Assembly: GCF_001883705.2 (NCBI RefSeq)
Contig: NZ_MDEQ02000008.1
Location: 62,001 to 126,000, forward strand
From: Burkholderia catarinensis
Lineage (GTDB): Bacteria > Pseudomonadota > Gammaproteobacteria > Burkholderiales > Burkholderiaceae
DNA length: 64,000 bases
Direction: 5' to 3'
The notes beneath the pieces were generated by a model. The model saw only the letters and a list, made by a program, of their open reading frames with translations. It was not told the origin of the DNA and made no database searches. The position numbers and the translations under genes are program-made. Position 1 is the first letter of the stretch; each line of letters starts with the position of its first letter. This document shows, piece after piece, positions 17,857-26,191 of this stretch.

Positions 17857-19182
17857 CTAGAAATCCGCGACCTTGCCCCACGCGGAATCGGCGAACCGGC
17901 CGGGCCGATACGGCACCGGATCCACGAGCGGTTGCGCACCGGTGGCGAGATCCGCGATCAGGTGCCCGGCGCCCGGGCCGATCCCGAAGCCGTGACCCGA
18001 AAAGCCCGCCGCCAGGATCAATCCCGGCACGCCCGGCACTTCGCCGATACCCGGCACACCGTCCGGCGTGCTGTCGACGAACCCGGCCCATGCGTGCGTG
18101 ATCGTTGCTTCGCGAAGTTCGGGCAGCAGTTCGACCGCACGGCGGTAGGTTTCGTTGACCGTCGGCATATCGGGCTTCGGATCCAGAATGCGCACCGCCT
18201 CCATCGGCGTCGGCGCGTCGAGGCGCCAGCGCTTCAGCGTTTCATGACCGCCGCGCACCCCTTCGAGGCCGCCCGGCAGAAGATTGCGCCAGCGCTTCGC
18301 GAACATCGGCACGAACTGCGGCGCGAATCGCAGGAACTGCGGCGTCACGTCCACGCGCGCGCGGCCGCTGATGGCCAGTGCGTAGCGTCCATCGCTGCGG
18401 CGCGTAACGGACACGCCGGAGGTATACAGCGCATCCGGCAGCGCCTGCTCGATGGGCGACACGCTGAGGATCGACTGGCGGATCGACGCCTGCGGAAAAC
18501 GGATCCCAAGCTGGCGGCAGAACGACGACGCCCATGCGCCGCCGGCAAGCACGACCGTCCGGGTCTTGATGACGCCGGCCTCCGTGACGACACCGCTCAC
18601 GCGCCCGCCCTCCAGCTCGATGCCGCGCGCGGCGCAGTGCTGGTGAACGCTGCCGCCGAGCTTCATCAGTGCGGCCGCCACGGCCGGCGCGGCCTTGCCC
18701 GGATCGGCCGTGCCGTCGCTCGGCGAGAACACGCCGCCTTTCCACGGCCGCCCGGTGGCGTGCCCGCGCTCGCCGGCTTGCTTGCTGTCGAGCATGTAGG
18801 TCGCCACGCCCGCGGTTTTCGCGAAGTCGCCCCAGCTGGCCCAGCGAGACAGCTCTTCATCGTCATTGCTCAGATACAAGAGCCCGCAGCGATGAAAGCC
18901 GGTGTCCTCGCCGGATTCGGCGGCGAATCGTTCCCACAGATCGATGCTCTTGCTGGCCATCGGCAATTCGCGCGCGTCGCGGTTCTGCTGTCGGCACCAT
19001 CCCCAGTTGCGGCTCGACTGCTCGGCGCCGATTCGGCCCTTCTCGACCAGCGCGACCGACACCCCGCGCCGGGCGAGGTAGTAGGCGGTAAAGACGCCGA
19101 TGATGCCGCCGCCGATCACGACGACGTCAGCCGAAGCCGGCGGCGTGGGCGAAGTTTCTATAAGGCGCAGCGGAGGGGACAT
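17857..19182 (-). CDS. FAD-dependent oxidoreductase, D-amino-acid-dehydrogenase type
   Basis: A 441-residue DAO-superfamily flavoprotein. The N-terminal Rossmann motif G-G-G-I-I-G (24-29) is followed by A-E-Q-S-S-R-N-W-G-W, and the C-terminal FAD motif is G-F-S-G-H-G-F-G-I-G-P. It is distinct from the two PuuB-like copies in the same cluster. The family oxidises secondary or primary amines, D-amino acids or opines. Its ATG lies 2 bp after the stop of the bicupin gene, so the pair is an operon. The substrate cannot be read from the sequence. A 137-bp gap separates it from the next oxidase. Confidence 0.85.
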   Translation of the reverse strand: MSPPLRLIETSPTPPASADVVVIGGGIIGVFTAYYLARRGVSVALVEKGRIGAEQSSRNWGWCRQQNRDARELPMASKSIDLWERFAAESGEDTGFHRCGLLYLSNDDEELSRWASWGDFAKTAGVATYMLDSKQAGERGHATGRPWKGGVFSPSDGTADPGKAAPAVAAALMKLGGSVHQHCAARGIELEGGRVSGVVTEAGVIKTRTVVLAGGAWASSFCRQLGIRFPQASIRQSILSVSPIEQALPDALYTSGVSVTRRSDGRYALAISGRARVDVTPQFLRFAPQFVPMFAKRWRNLLPGGLEGVRGGHETLKRWRLDAPTPMEAVRILDPKPDMPTVNETYRRAVELLPELREATITHAWAGFVDSTPDGVPGIGEVPGVPGLILAAGFSGHGFGIGPGAGHLIADLATGAQPLVDPVPYRPGRFADSAWGKVADF

Positions 19183-19184
19183 GT

Positions 19185-19919
19185 TCAGTCTCGTTCGGTT
19201 GATGCAGGGACGTTTTGCACGACGTAGAATTTCGCCACGCGTTCGCTGCTTTCCCATCCGATCGACGCGCCGCGCGGCACGAACAGCGCGTCGCCGGTGT
19301 CGAGCGACAGCACGCTGCCGTCGGGTGCGGCGAACCGTACGCCGCCGGCCAGCAGGAGCATGAACTCGTTCACGCGATGCGGGCGAATGATCCGGTGATA
19401 GGGCGTCGAATCCCACGTGCCCGCGCAGTACCCGGCGCCGTCGTCGAGGAAGACATTGTCGCTGCGGCATTGCGGCGCGGGGCCGAGCAACACCTCCGGC
19501 GGCAGCGTTGCAGACGGTTTGAAGTCGGCGTCGGCACGCAGCGGGAACAGGCCGCGCTTCGTCGGATTCGGGCACGCGGCCGCGCAGAACATGACGAGCA
19601 CGGGCGACTTCGCGGCGACGCGAAGTGCCGTGCCGCCGCCGATCACCGCCCCTTCTCGCGGGCCGAGAACCAACGGCGCGGCGCCGGCCGCTTCGAGCGT
19701 CAGCTCTCCTTCGACGACGACGAGGGTTTCAATGTGCGGATAGCTCGCTACGTCGAGCTCGCCGACGAAGCCGATACGCCCCGCGACCATCGAGTCCGGT
19801 CCCTCCCACGCGATTTCCCGATGTTGCGCGAAAGGATCGTGCTCGCCGAATGCCCCCTTGCGGAAGGCGGTTGAAGTTGCCGCTCCATCGGCACGATGCA
19901 ACACCAAAGCTGCGGTCAT
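19185..19919 (-). CDS. Bicupin protein (DUF861-like)
   Basis: A 244-residue protein made of two cupin barrels (about residues 10-115 and 130-240). Both carry the G-x5-H/E-type strand pattern, for example Y-P-H-I-E-T-L-V-V-V-E-G-E-L and G-T-W-D-S-T-P-Y-H-R with V-N-E-F-M-L-L-L-A-G. Members can be enzymes (for example amidohydrolases in ureide metabolism) or metabolite-binding proteins. The tight link to the downstream DAO-type oxidase (2 bp) argues for a role in the same pathway. No exact function can be assigned. Confidence 0.75.
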   Translation of the reverse strand: MTAALVLHRADGAATSTAFRKGAFGEHDPFAQHREIAWEGPDSMVAGRIGFVGELDVASYPHIETLVVVEGELTLEAAGAAPLVLGPREGAVIGGGTALRVAAKSPVLVMFCAAACPNPTKRGLFPLRADADFKPSATLPPEVLLGPAPQCRSDNVFLDDGAGYCAGTWDSTPYHRIIRPHRVNEFMLLLAGGVRFAAPDGSVLSLDTGDALFVPRGASIGWESSERVAKFYVVQNVPASTERD

Positions 19920-20221
19920 CTTTGCTCCTGCCAGTGCGCGACGACGTTATCGAGAACCCGTCGCGCGGTATCGGAAATCGTTGTTCGCGGACATTCGATC
20001 CACAAACCCGTTAGGACAATTGAACTGTTCGGCAAGGTGTGCCGCCCGCGAATCCCGTTCAATCCAGCGGGCGGCCAACCGTTCCTGCCATTGTGCCGGG
20101 CCAGCCCGTAGATCGGATTAACCATCCAAAAAGCCTGCGTTAAACGCCGGATAACGGTCGCGCCGCGGGCCAATCGACAGCCTGGCCGGGCCGCCGGTCG
20201 CGGACGCCGTCCGCGCTGCGC
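19920..20221. other. 302-bp gap within the catabolic cluster
   Basis: Lies between the short AraC-type regulator and the bicupin gene. It is locally AT-richer and contains no convincing coding frame, so it probably carries a promoter for the bicupin-DAO-oxidase-ALDH-amidohydrolase half of the cluster. The regulator gene sits directly upstream. I found no clear operator repeat. Confidence 0.35.
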
Positions 20222-20692
20222 CTACGCAACGTGACACGACGCTTCGCGGCGTTCGGCGCGCGCGCGCACCGGCGGCGTTCGCGCCGGAGCACCAGCTAGC
20301 CGCGTAACCACGTAATCGCGCGGCGTGATCCCGAGCACCCGCCGAAAATGCCGGCACAGGTGGCTCTGATCGAAGAATCCGACCTCGGTCGCGACCACCG
20401 ACGGCGCCTGACCGGCGCGCAACAAGTCCTGCGCACGCGTGACACGCACCAGACACAGATACCGATGCGGCGACAATCCGACTTCGCTGCGAAAGCGCGC
20501 GGTGAAACGCGACACGCTCAATCCGGCCACCGCCGCGAGCGTGTCGAGATTCAGCGGCTGCGCGAACGCCGCATCGATCGTGCGCAGCACGTCGCCGATC
20601 GCCGCCGATACGGGCAGCGGAACACGCGGTGCGCGAGGCGCCGCGCCGTCGACCGGATCGTGGAACAGGTTGATCATGTTCGCAGTACTCAT
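20222..20692 (-). CDS. Short AraC-family regulator (DNA-binding domain only)
   Basis: A 156-residue protein made almost wholly of an AraC/XylS double helix-turn-helix: L-D-T-L-A-A-V-A-G-L-S-V-S-R-F, then V-A-T-E-V-G-F-F-D-Q-S-H-L-C-R-H-F and G-I-T-P-R-D-Y. A typical AraC protein has a further ~150-residue effector domain, absent here, so it may be effector-independent or use a partner. The ATG overlaps the TGA of a 38-codon ORF upstream, suggesting coupled translation; GAAGG also lies ten bases before the ATG. Its place between the two halves of the amine cluster suggests it regulates that cluster (inference). Confidence 0.8.
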   Translation of the reverse strand: MSTANMINLFHDPVDGAAPRAPRVPLPVSAAIGDVLRTIDAAFAQPLNLDTLAAVAGLSVSRFTARFRSEVGLSPHRYLCLVRVTRAQDLLRAGQAPSVVATEVGFFDQSHLCRHFRRVLGITPRDYVVTRLAGAPARTPPVRARAERREASCHVA

Positions 20693-20805
20693 GCGGCCGC
20701 CTTCACGGCTGCAGCCTGCGCGGCGAAATGCGCGATCGAGAACGGCTCGATCGGCGCCGCCATCGTGTCGCCGGCGGCGAGCGGGAAAACACATCGTGCG
20801 GTCAT
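20689..20805 (-). CDS. 38-residue small ORF coupled to the AraC-type gene
   Basis: A short frame starting at an ATG behind a strong GGGAGGA ribosome binding site and ending in a TGA that overlaps the regulator's ATG (ATGA). The peptide is alanine-rich with a hydrophobic middle and shows no signal peptide or known domain. It lies 26 bp after the stop of the upstream FAD oxidase, so it is in the same transcript. It may be a genuine small protein or a translational coupler that tunes regulator synthesis. It resembles no family I know. Confidence 0.5.
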   Translation of the reverse strand: MTARCVFPLAAGDTMAAPIEPFSIAHFAAQAAAVKAAA

Positions 20806-20831
20806 AACGAATCCTCCCGAGGGCAGTCGCT

Positions 20832-22109
20832 TCAGTGCAGGAAATCCTGCACCCGGTAATACGCGCCGACGAACGGCAGGAACCACGCGTGCCCGAAATG
20901 GCCGGGCATCGCCGGCCAGTCGAGCTCGCGCCACGGATTCGACGCAGCCGCGCCGTACAGCACGTCGGCCATCACGCGGCCCATGTGCACGGACATCTGC
21001 ACGCCGTGGCCGCTGTAGCCCATCGAGTAATAGAGCCCGTCGTGCTGGCCCGCGCGCGGCAGCCGGTCGGCGGTGATGTCGACCAGCCCGCCCCAGCAGT
21101 AATCGAGCCGCACGTTGGCCAGTTCCGGGAAATAGCCGGCCATGCCGGCACGCAGAATCTCGCCGCTTTTCACGTCAGAACGCGGGCTCGACATCGCGAA
21201 GCGCGCACGGCCGCCGAACAGCAGCCGGTTGTCGGGCGTCACGCGGAAGTAGTTGCCGATCTGGCGCGACGTCACGTACGCACGGCGGTGCGGGAACAGC
21301 CGGTTCAGTTGCGCGTCGGGCAGCGGCTCGGTGACGACGATGAAACTGCCGACCGGCGCGATGCGCCGCCGGAACCATGCGAACGGGCCGTGCTGCGATG
21401 CTCCGGTCGCGACCAGCACCCGATCGGCGACGATCGTGCCACGCGTGCCGGTGACCGTGTGGCGCTCGCCCCCGAGCCGCTCGAGCCGCGTGACGGCCGC
21501 CTGCTCGTAGATGCGCGCGCCCGCCCCCACGGCCGCCTGCGCCAGGCCGACGCCGAACTTGCCCATGTGCATCTGCGCGCCGTTGCGTTGCAACAGCCCG
21601 CCGTAGAAACCGTCGGAGCCGATTTCATCGCGGATCCGCGACGGCTCGACCAGTTCGATGTCGGGATCCACTTCGCGCCGCAGCACCTCGAACGTCTTCG
21701 CCAGTCCCGCGAAATGCTGCGGCTTCGCGGCGAGCTTCAGCTTGCCCGCACGCCGCCAATCGCAGTCGATCGCGTGTTCGGCGACGATCGCCTCGACGCT
21801 CTTCACCGCACTTTCGTAGGCGCGATAGAACTGCCTTGCGGGTTCGGCGCCGATCCGTGCGGCAAGCGACGCGTAGTCCTGCGCGACGCCGGTATTGCAC
21901 TGGCCGCCGTTGCGGCCCGACGCCTCGCCAGCGATCTGCGCGGCTTCGAGCACGACCACCGATACGCCGCGCTGTGCCAGCGCGAGCGCCGCCGACAGGC
22001 CGGTGAAGCCGCCGCCGATCACGACTACGTCGGCGCGCCCTTCGACGGGCCCTTCGCAGGCGGCACGAAACGCGGGGCGGGTATCCAGCCAGTACGATTC
22101 GAATTTCAT
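20832..22109 (-). CDS. FAD-dependent amine oxidase, PuuB/GbuB-like (copy 2)
   Basis: A 425-residue paralogue of the oxidase at 16442, identical in length and collinear in every motif: N-terminal S-Y-W-L-D-T, Rossmann G-G-G-F-T-G, G-R-N-G-G-Q-C-N, and C-terminal G-Y-S-G-H-G. The two are clearly diverged, not a recent duplication. It should oxidise an amine to an aldehyde. The start at 22109 follows GAGAAGGA; a leucine-preceded ATG six codons upstream is the alternative. It is separated from the transporter ATPase by 197 bp and precedes the small ORF and AraC-type gene. Confidence 0.85.
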   Translation of the reverse strand: MKFESYWLDTRPAFRAACEGPVEGRADVVVIGGGFTGLSAALALAQRGVSVVVLEAAQIAGEASGRNGGQCNTGVAQDYASLAARIGAEPARQFYRAYESAVKSVEAIVAEHAIDCDWRRAGKLKLAAKPQHFAGLAKTFEVLRREVDPDIELVEPSRIRDEIGSDGFYGGLLQRNGAQMHMGKFGVGLAQAAVGAGARIYEQAAVTRLERLGGERHTVTGTRGTIVADRVLVATGASQHGPFAWFRRRIAPVGSFIVVTEPLPDAQLNRLFPHRRAYVTSRQIGNYFRVTPDNRLLFGGRARFAMSSPRSDVKSGEILRAGMAGYFPELANVRLDYCWGGLVDITADRLPRAGQHDGLYYSMGYSGHGVQMSVHMGRVMADVLYGAAASNPWRELDWPAMPGHFGHAWFLPFVGAYYRVQDFLH

Positions 22110-22306
22110 CCGATCCTTCTCGAGCATTCCGGCAACAGCGATCGGCGATCGCCCATTGAAACCATTAAATCACCGTCAAAAAGCGCAGTTGCCGCGTATT
22201 CGCGCACGGCGCGCGCACGATCCACCGTTTTTCACGACCGCCGCAGCACACTATGCGGAAGGCCGCTCGCCCCGGCCGGCGGACGCGACGAACGAATGAC
22301 GCGGCG

Positions 22307-24172
22307 CTACAGACGTACCGGCTGCACCGGCGTCACGTCAGCCGCCACCGGCTCCGCCTGGAAGCGCGTGAGGTCTTCCTCGCTGCGATGACACAACACC
22401 TTCGCGCCGTTCCCGAGCGTGCGCAGCGTGGGCGCCGTCCGGTTGCACACGCCGTCCACCCGCATCGAGCAGCGCGACAGGAACGGACACAGCTCGGCCT
22501 CGTTGACGCTCGCGCCGATCGGCACCAGCGGCCGGTGGCAACGCTCCGCCGCATCGTCGAGCCAGCCCGCGCGCAGCTCCGGCGCCGACGACACGAGCAG
22601 GTGCGAATACGGGTGGTAAGGCGGCGCGCACAGTGCGTCGCGGCTGCCGGTCTCGACGCGCCGGCCCGCGTACAGCACGACGATGTCGTCGCTGATCGCA
22701 CGCACCTTCGCGATGTCGTGCGTGATGAACACGTACGACACGCCGAGCTTGGCCTGCAGGTCGCGCAGCAAATCCATGATCGCGGCGCCGACCACGGTGT
22801 CGAGCGCCGACGTGACCTCGTCGCACAGGATCAGGTCCGGCTCGGCGGCGAGCGCGCGCGCGAGGTTCACGCGCTGCTTCTGCCCGCCGGACAGCTCGCC
22901 GGTGCGTCGCGTGGCGACCGCCTGCGGCAGCCGCACGAGTTCGAGCAGTTCCGCGACGCGCTGCCGCGCACGCGCGCCCTTGATCCCGTGATAGAACGCG
23001 AGCGGCCGCGCCAGCGTGCGCTCGACGGTATGCACCGGGTTGAGCGCGGTATCGGCGTTCTGGAACACGATCTGCACGCGGCGGTGCTGCTCCTTGGAGC
23101 GTTTGCCGATGTCGAGCGCGAGCGGCTCGCCGTCGAGCAGGATCTGCCCGCCCGTCGCCGGCACGAGACCCGCGATCACCTTCGCGAGCGTCGTCTTGCC
23201 CGAGCCCGATTCACCGATCACGCCGACCGTCTGCCCGCGCCCGATGCGCAGGTCCACTTCGTGCAGGATCACCTTCGCGGGCCAGCCTTTCGCGGTGCGG
23301 CCGCCATAGCCGGCGATCGCGCCGCGCACGTCGAGCAGCGGCGCGGGCGCCGGTTTCGCATCGCGTTCGGCTTCGCCCGGCGTGACCGCCGCGATCAGGC
23401 TCTGCGTGTACGGGTGCGTCGGCGCATGCAGGATCTGTTCGGTATCGCCCGCCTCGCGGATCACGCCGTCACTCAGCACGACGATCCGGTCGGCCATCTG
23501 CGCGACCACGGCCAGATCGTGTGACACGTACACCGCGCTCATCCCGTATTGCCGGATCACGCTCTTGAACGCCTGCAGCACGTCGATCTGCGTGGTCACA
23601 TCGAGCGCGGTGGTCGGCTCGTCGAGGATCACGAGCTCCGGATCGGTGATCAGCGCCATCGCGGCCATCAGCCGCTGCAGCTGCCCGCCCGACACCTGGT
23701 GCGGATAGCGCTTGCCGATCGTCTCCGGCTCGGGCAGCGCGAGCGCGCGGAACAGCTCGACCGCCTTCGCCTGCGCGTCGCGCTTCGACATCGTCTTGTG
23801 GATCAGCGCGCTCTCGATCACCTGGTCGAGGATCGTGCGCGACGGGTTGAACGCGGCGGCCGCGCTCTGCGCGATATAAGCGACCTTGCGGCCGCGCAGC
23901 GCGGTCAGCGCCTGCGCGGACAACGTGCAGAGGTCCGTGCCGCCGAGTTTCACCGAGCCGCCGGCGATCCGGCAGCCGGTGCGCGCGTGGCCCATCAGCG
24001 ACAGCGCGATCGTCGTCTTGCCGGAGCCGGACTCGCCGATCAGCGCGAGCACCTCGCCGCGCCGGATCTCGAAGTCGACGCCGTGGACGATCGTCGTTTC
24101 TTCGCCGCCGGGGCGGCCGCCGACCACGCGCAGCCCGCGCACCTCGACGAGCGGGTTCGATTCGTTTTGCAT
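22307..24172 (-). CDS. Fused double-ATPase of a peptide/opine-type ABC importer
   Basis: A 621-residue protein with two complete ABC ATPase domains (DppD-DppF-like). Domain 1 has Walker A G-E-S-G-S-G-K-T-T at 46-54, signature S-G-G-Q near 161 and Walker B V-I-L-D-E-P near 181. Domain 2 repeats these (Walker A G-E-S-G-S-G-K-T-T, L-S-G-G-Q-K-Q-R) and ends in an oligopeptide-type cysteine motif (C-P-F-L-S-R-C). It energises the two permeases encoded immediately upstream; its ATG overlaps the permease TGA. This architecture is common for dipeptide, opine, nickel and glutathione-type transporters. Confidence 0.9.
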   Translation of the reverse strand: MQNESNPLVEVRGLRVVGGRPGGEETTIVHGVDFEIRRGEVLALIGESGSGKTTIALSLMGHARTGCRIAGGSVKLGGTDLCTLSAQALTALRGRKVAYIAQSAAAAFNPSRTILDQVIESALIHKTMSKRDAQAKAVELFRALALPEPETIGKRYPHQVSGGQLQRLMAAMALITDPELVILDEPTTALDVTTQIDVLQAFKSVIRQYGMSAVYVSHDLAVVAQMADRIVVLSDGVIREAGDTEQILHAPTHPYTQSLIAAVTPGEAERDAKPAPAPLLDVRGAIAGYGGRTAKGWPAKVILHEVDLRIGRGQTVGVIGESGSGKTTLAKVIAGLVPATGGQILLDGEPLALDIGKRSKEQHRRVQIVFQNADTALNPVHTVERTLARPLAFYHGIKGARARQRVAELLELVRLPQAVATRRTGELSGGQKQRVNLARALAAEPDLILCDEVTSALDTVVGAAIMDLLRDLQAKLGVSYVFITHDIAKVRAISDDIVVLYAGRRVETGSRDALCAPPYHPYSHLLVSSAPELRAGWLDDAAERCHRPLVPIGASVNEAELCPFLSRCSMRVDGVCNRTAPTLRTLGNGAKVLCHRSEEDLTRFQAEPVAADVTPVQPVRL

Positions 24173-25137
24173 CAGTGTCCTCCCGCCGCGCCGGCCGCGC
24201 CCTTGCGGCGGCCACGATGCGGCAAGCCGTCGATCAGCAGGTTGACGCCCACCGTCAGGATCGCGATCGCGACCGCGGGCATGATCGCGACGGCCGAGCC
24301 GTCGCCGAGGCTCGCGATGTTCTCGCGCACGAGCGAGCCGAGATCCGCATACGGCGGCTGCACGCCGAGCCCGAGAAAGCTCAGGCCGCTCAGCAGCAGC
24401 ACGACGAACGTGAAACGCAGCCCCGTATCGGCGAGCATCGGATGAATCATGTTCGGCAGCATCTCGACGCACGCGATGTACAGCGCGCTCTCGCCGCGGG
24501 CGCGGGCGACCTGCACGAATTCGAGCGTGCTGATGTTGACCGCCAGCGCGCGCGCGATCCGGTACGAGCCCGGCATGTAGCTGACCGCGGCCGTCAGGAC
24601 CAGCAGCGGCAGCGACGAGCCGAACGCGGCGACGAACATCAGCGCGAACATCTTCGACGGAATCGACGTGAGCGCATCGAGCAGCCGGCTCATCGTCTCG
24701 TCGACCGCGCGGCCCGACACGGTGGCGAGCAGCCCGAGCGTCGTGCCGGTCAGCGCGGCGAGCAGCACCGCCGCGAGCGCGAGCAGCACGGTCAGCCGCG
24801 TGCCGTACAGGATCCGGCTCAGCATGTCGCGGCCGAGGAAGTCCGAGCCGGCCGGCAGCTTCGCGCCGAACGGCGCGAACACGTCGGGCGTGACGATCGC
24901 GCCGACGTCATGCGGCGCGATCAGCGGCCCGAACACGGCGACGAACAGCATCAGGCCGACCATCGACAGGCCGACGCGGCCGCCGGCGGTCAAGGCGATG
25001 CGCGCGGCGCGGCGCTTGCGCGGCTGGTCGGGGGCGGGCGCGGCAGGCGGCATGCTGCCCCGCCCCACGGGCGGGTCGCCGGATGGCGGCAGCGCGCTGC
25101 TGCGTTGTACGGGTTCGATCGGTTGCATGGGCGGCAT
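24172..25137 (-). CDS. ABC transporter permease, DppC-like
   Basis: A membrane permease of the BPD family with an N-terminal proline-rich cytoplasmic tail, a first membrane helix near residues 45-70, the typical DppC helix pattern and the E-A-A-like loop motif (A-R-A-R-G-E-S). It ends in a basic C terminus. It pairs with the DppB-like permease upstream. Start choice is uncertain: an in-frame GTG at 25158 directly follows the upstream stop, while the ATG used here and another three codons later are both possible, none with a strong ribosome binding site. The 3' end overlaps the ATPase start by 4 bases. Confidence 0.85.
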   Translation of the reverse strand: MPPMQPIEPVQRSSALPPSGDPPVGRGSMPPAAPAPDQPRKRRAARIALTAGGRVGLSMVGLMLFVAVFGPLIAPHDVGAIVTPDVFAPFGAKLPAGSDFLGRDMLSRILYGTRLTVLLALAAVLLAALTGTTLGLLATVSGRAVDETMSRLLDALTSIPSKMFALMFVAAFGSSLPLLVLTAAVSYMPGSYRIARALAVNISTLEFVQVARARGESALYIACVEMLPNMIHPMLADTGLRFTFVVLLLSGLSFLGLGVQPPYADLGSLVRENIASLGDGSAVAIMPAVAIAILTVGVNLLIDGLPHRGRRKGAAGAAGGH

Positions 25138-25158
25138 CTCGGAAGAAAGACGAAACAC

Positions 25159-26112
25159 TCAGGTGCGCAGTCGCGGGTTCGACACGATCGAGCACAGGTC
25201 GGCGAACAGCACGAGCGTCAGGTAAGCGACGCAGAAGATCAGCGTGCACGCCTGGACCAACGGGAAATCGCGGTTGCTGACCGCGTCGACCATCAGGCTC
25301 GCCAGGCCCGGATAGTTGAAGATCGTCTCGACGACGATCACGCCGCCGAGCAGATACGACAGGCTCAACGCGATCGCATTGGCGATCGGGCCGATCGCGT
25401 TCGGCAACGCATGGCGCAGCACGACGCGCGCGGGGCTCGCGCCCTTCAACACGGCCATCTCGACGTACGACGCGCTCAACTGCTCGATCACCGCGGCGCG
25501 CGTCATCCGCGCCATCTGCGCGATCACGACCGCGCACAACGTCAGCACCGGCATCGCGTACGCACGCAGGAAGTCGTGCAGGCTTTCGATCGGGCCGCTG
25601 TACGACAACGCGGACAGCCAGCGCAGCTTCACCGCGAACACGAGCACGGCGACCGTCGCGATCAGGAACTCCGGCGTCGCGACGAGCGACAGCGTGCCGA
25701 GGCTGATCACGCGGTCGATCGCCGACTCGCGCTTGACCGCCGCGAGGATCCCGAGCAGCAATGCGATCGGCACCGACACGACGGTCGTGATCGCCGCCAG
25801 CGTGAGCGATTTCGGCAGGCGTCCGCCGATCAGCTCCGACACCGGCATGTCGCCGGACAGCGACCGGCCGAAATCGCCGTGGAGCAGGCCGGTGAGCCAG
25901 TGCACGTAACGCACGTGCGCCGGCATGTCGAGACCGAACTGCTGGCGCAGCGCGGCGACCGTCTCCGGCGTTGCCGACTGGCCGAGCGCGGCCTGCGCGG
26001 CGTCGCCCGGCAGCAGGTTCGTGATCGTGAAGATGATCGCGGACACGATCAGCAGCGTCAGCGCGGTGACCGCGATGCGCCGGCCGATCAGCCCGATGAG
26101 AATCCGGTTCAT
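25159..26112 (-). CDS. ABC transporter permease, DppB-like
   Basis: A 317-residue permease with a TM1 helix near residues 9-30, the long periplasmic loop characteristic of DppB (N-L-L-P-G-D-A), five further membrane helices, and the cytoplasmic coupling loop A-V-L-K-G-A-S-P-A-R-V. It forms the channel with the DppC-like partner encoded next. The start at 26112 (M-N-R-I-L) fits the family; a longer frame upstream to 26187 is not credible. The solute-binding protein gene is 79 bp upstream. Confidence 0.9.
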   Translation of the reverse strand: MNRILIGLIGRRIAVTALTLLIVSAIIFTITNLLPGDAAQAALGQSATPETVAALRQQFGLDMPAHVRYVHWLTGLLHGDFGRSLSGDMPVSELIGGRLPKSLTLAAITTVVSVPIALLLGILAAVKRESAIDRVISLGTLSLVATPEFLIATVAVLVFAVKLRWLSALSYSGPIESLHDFLRAYAMPVLTLCAVVIAQMARMTRAAVIEQLSASYVEMAVLKGASPARVVLRHALPNAIGPIANAIALSLSYLLGGVIVVETIFNYPGLASLMVDAVSNRDFPLVQACTLIFCVAYLTLVLFADLCSIVSNPRLRT

Positions 26113-26191
26113 GGTGCGGCACTCCCGAAAAAACCGCGCGTGGCCGGCGCGGTGGTCCGCACCGGCCGCGCGACGGCGGCCAGCCACAACG

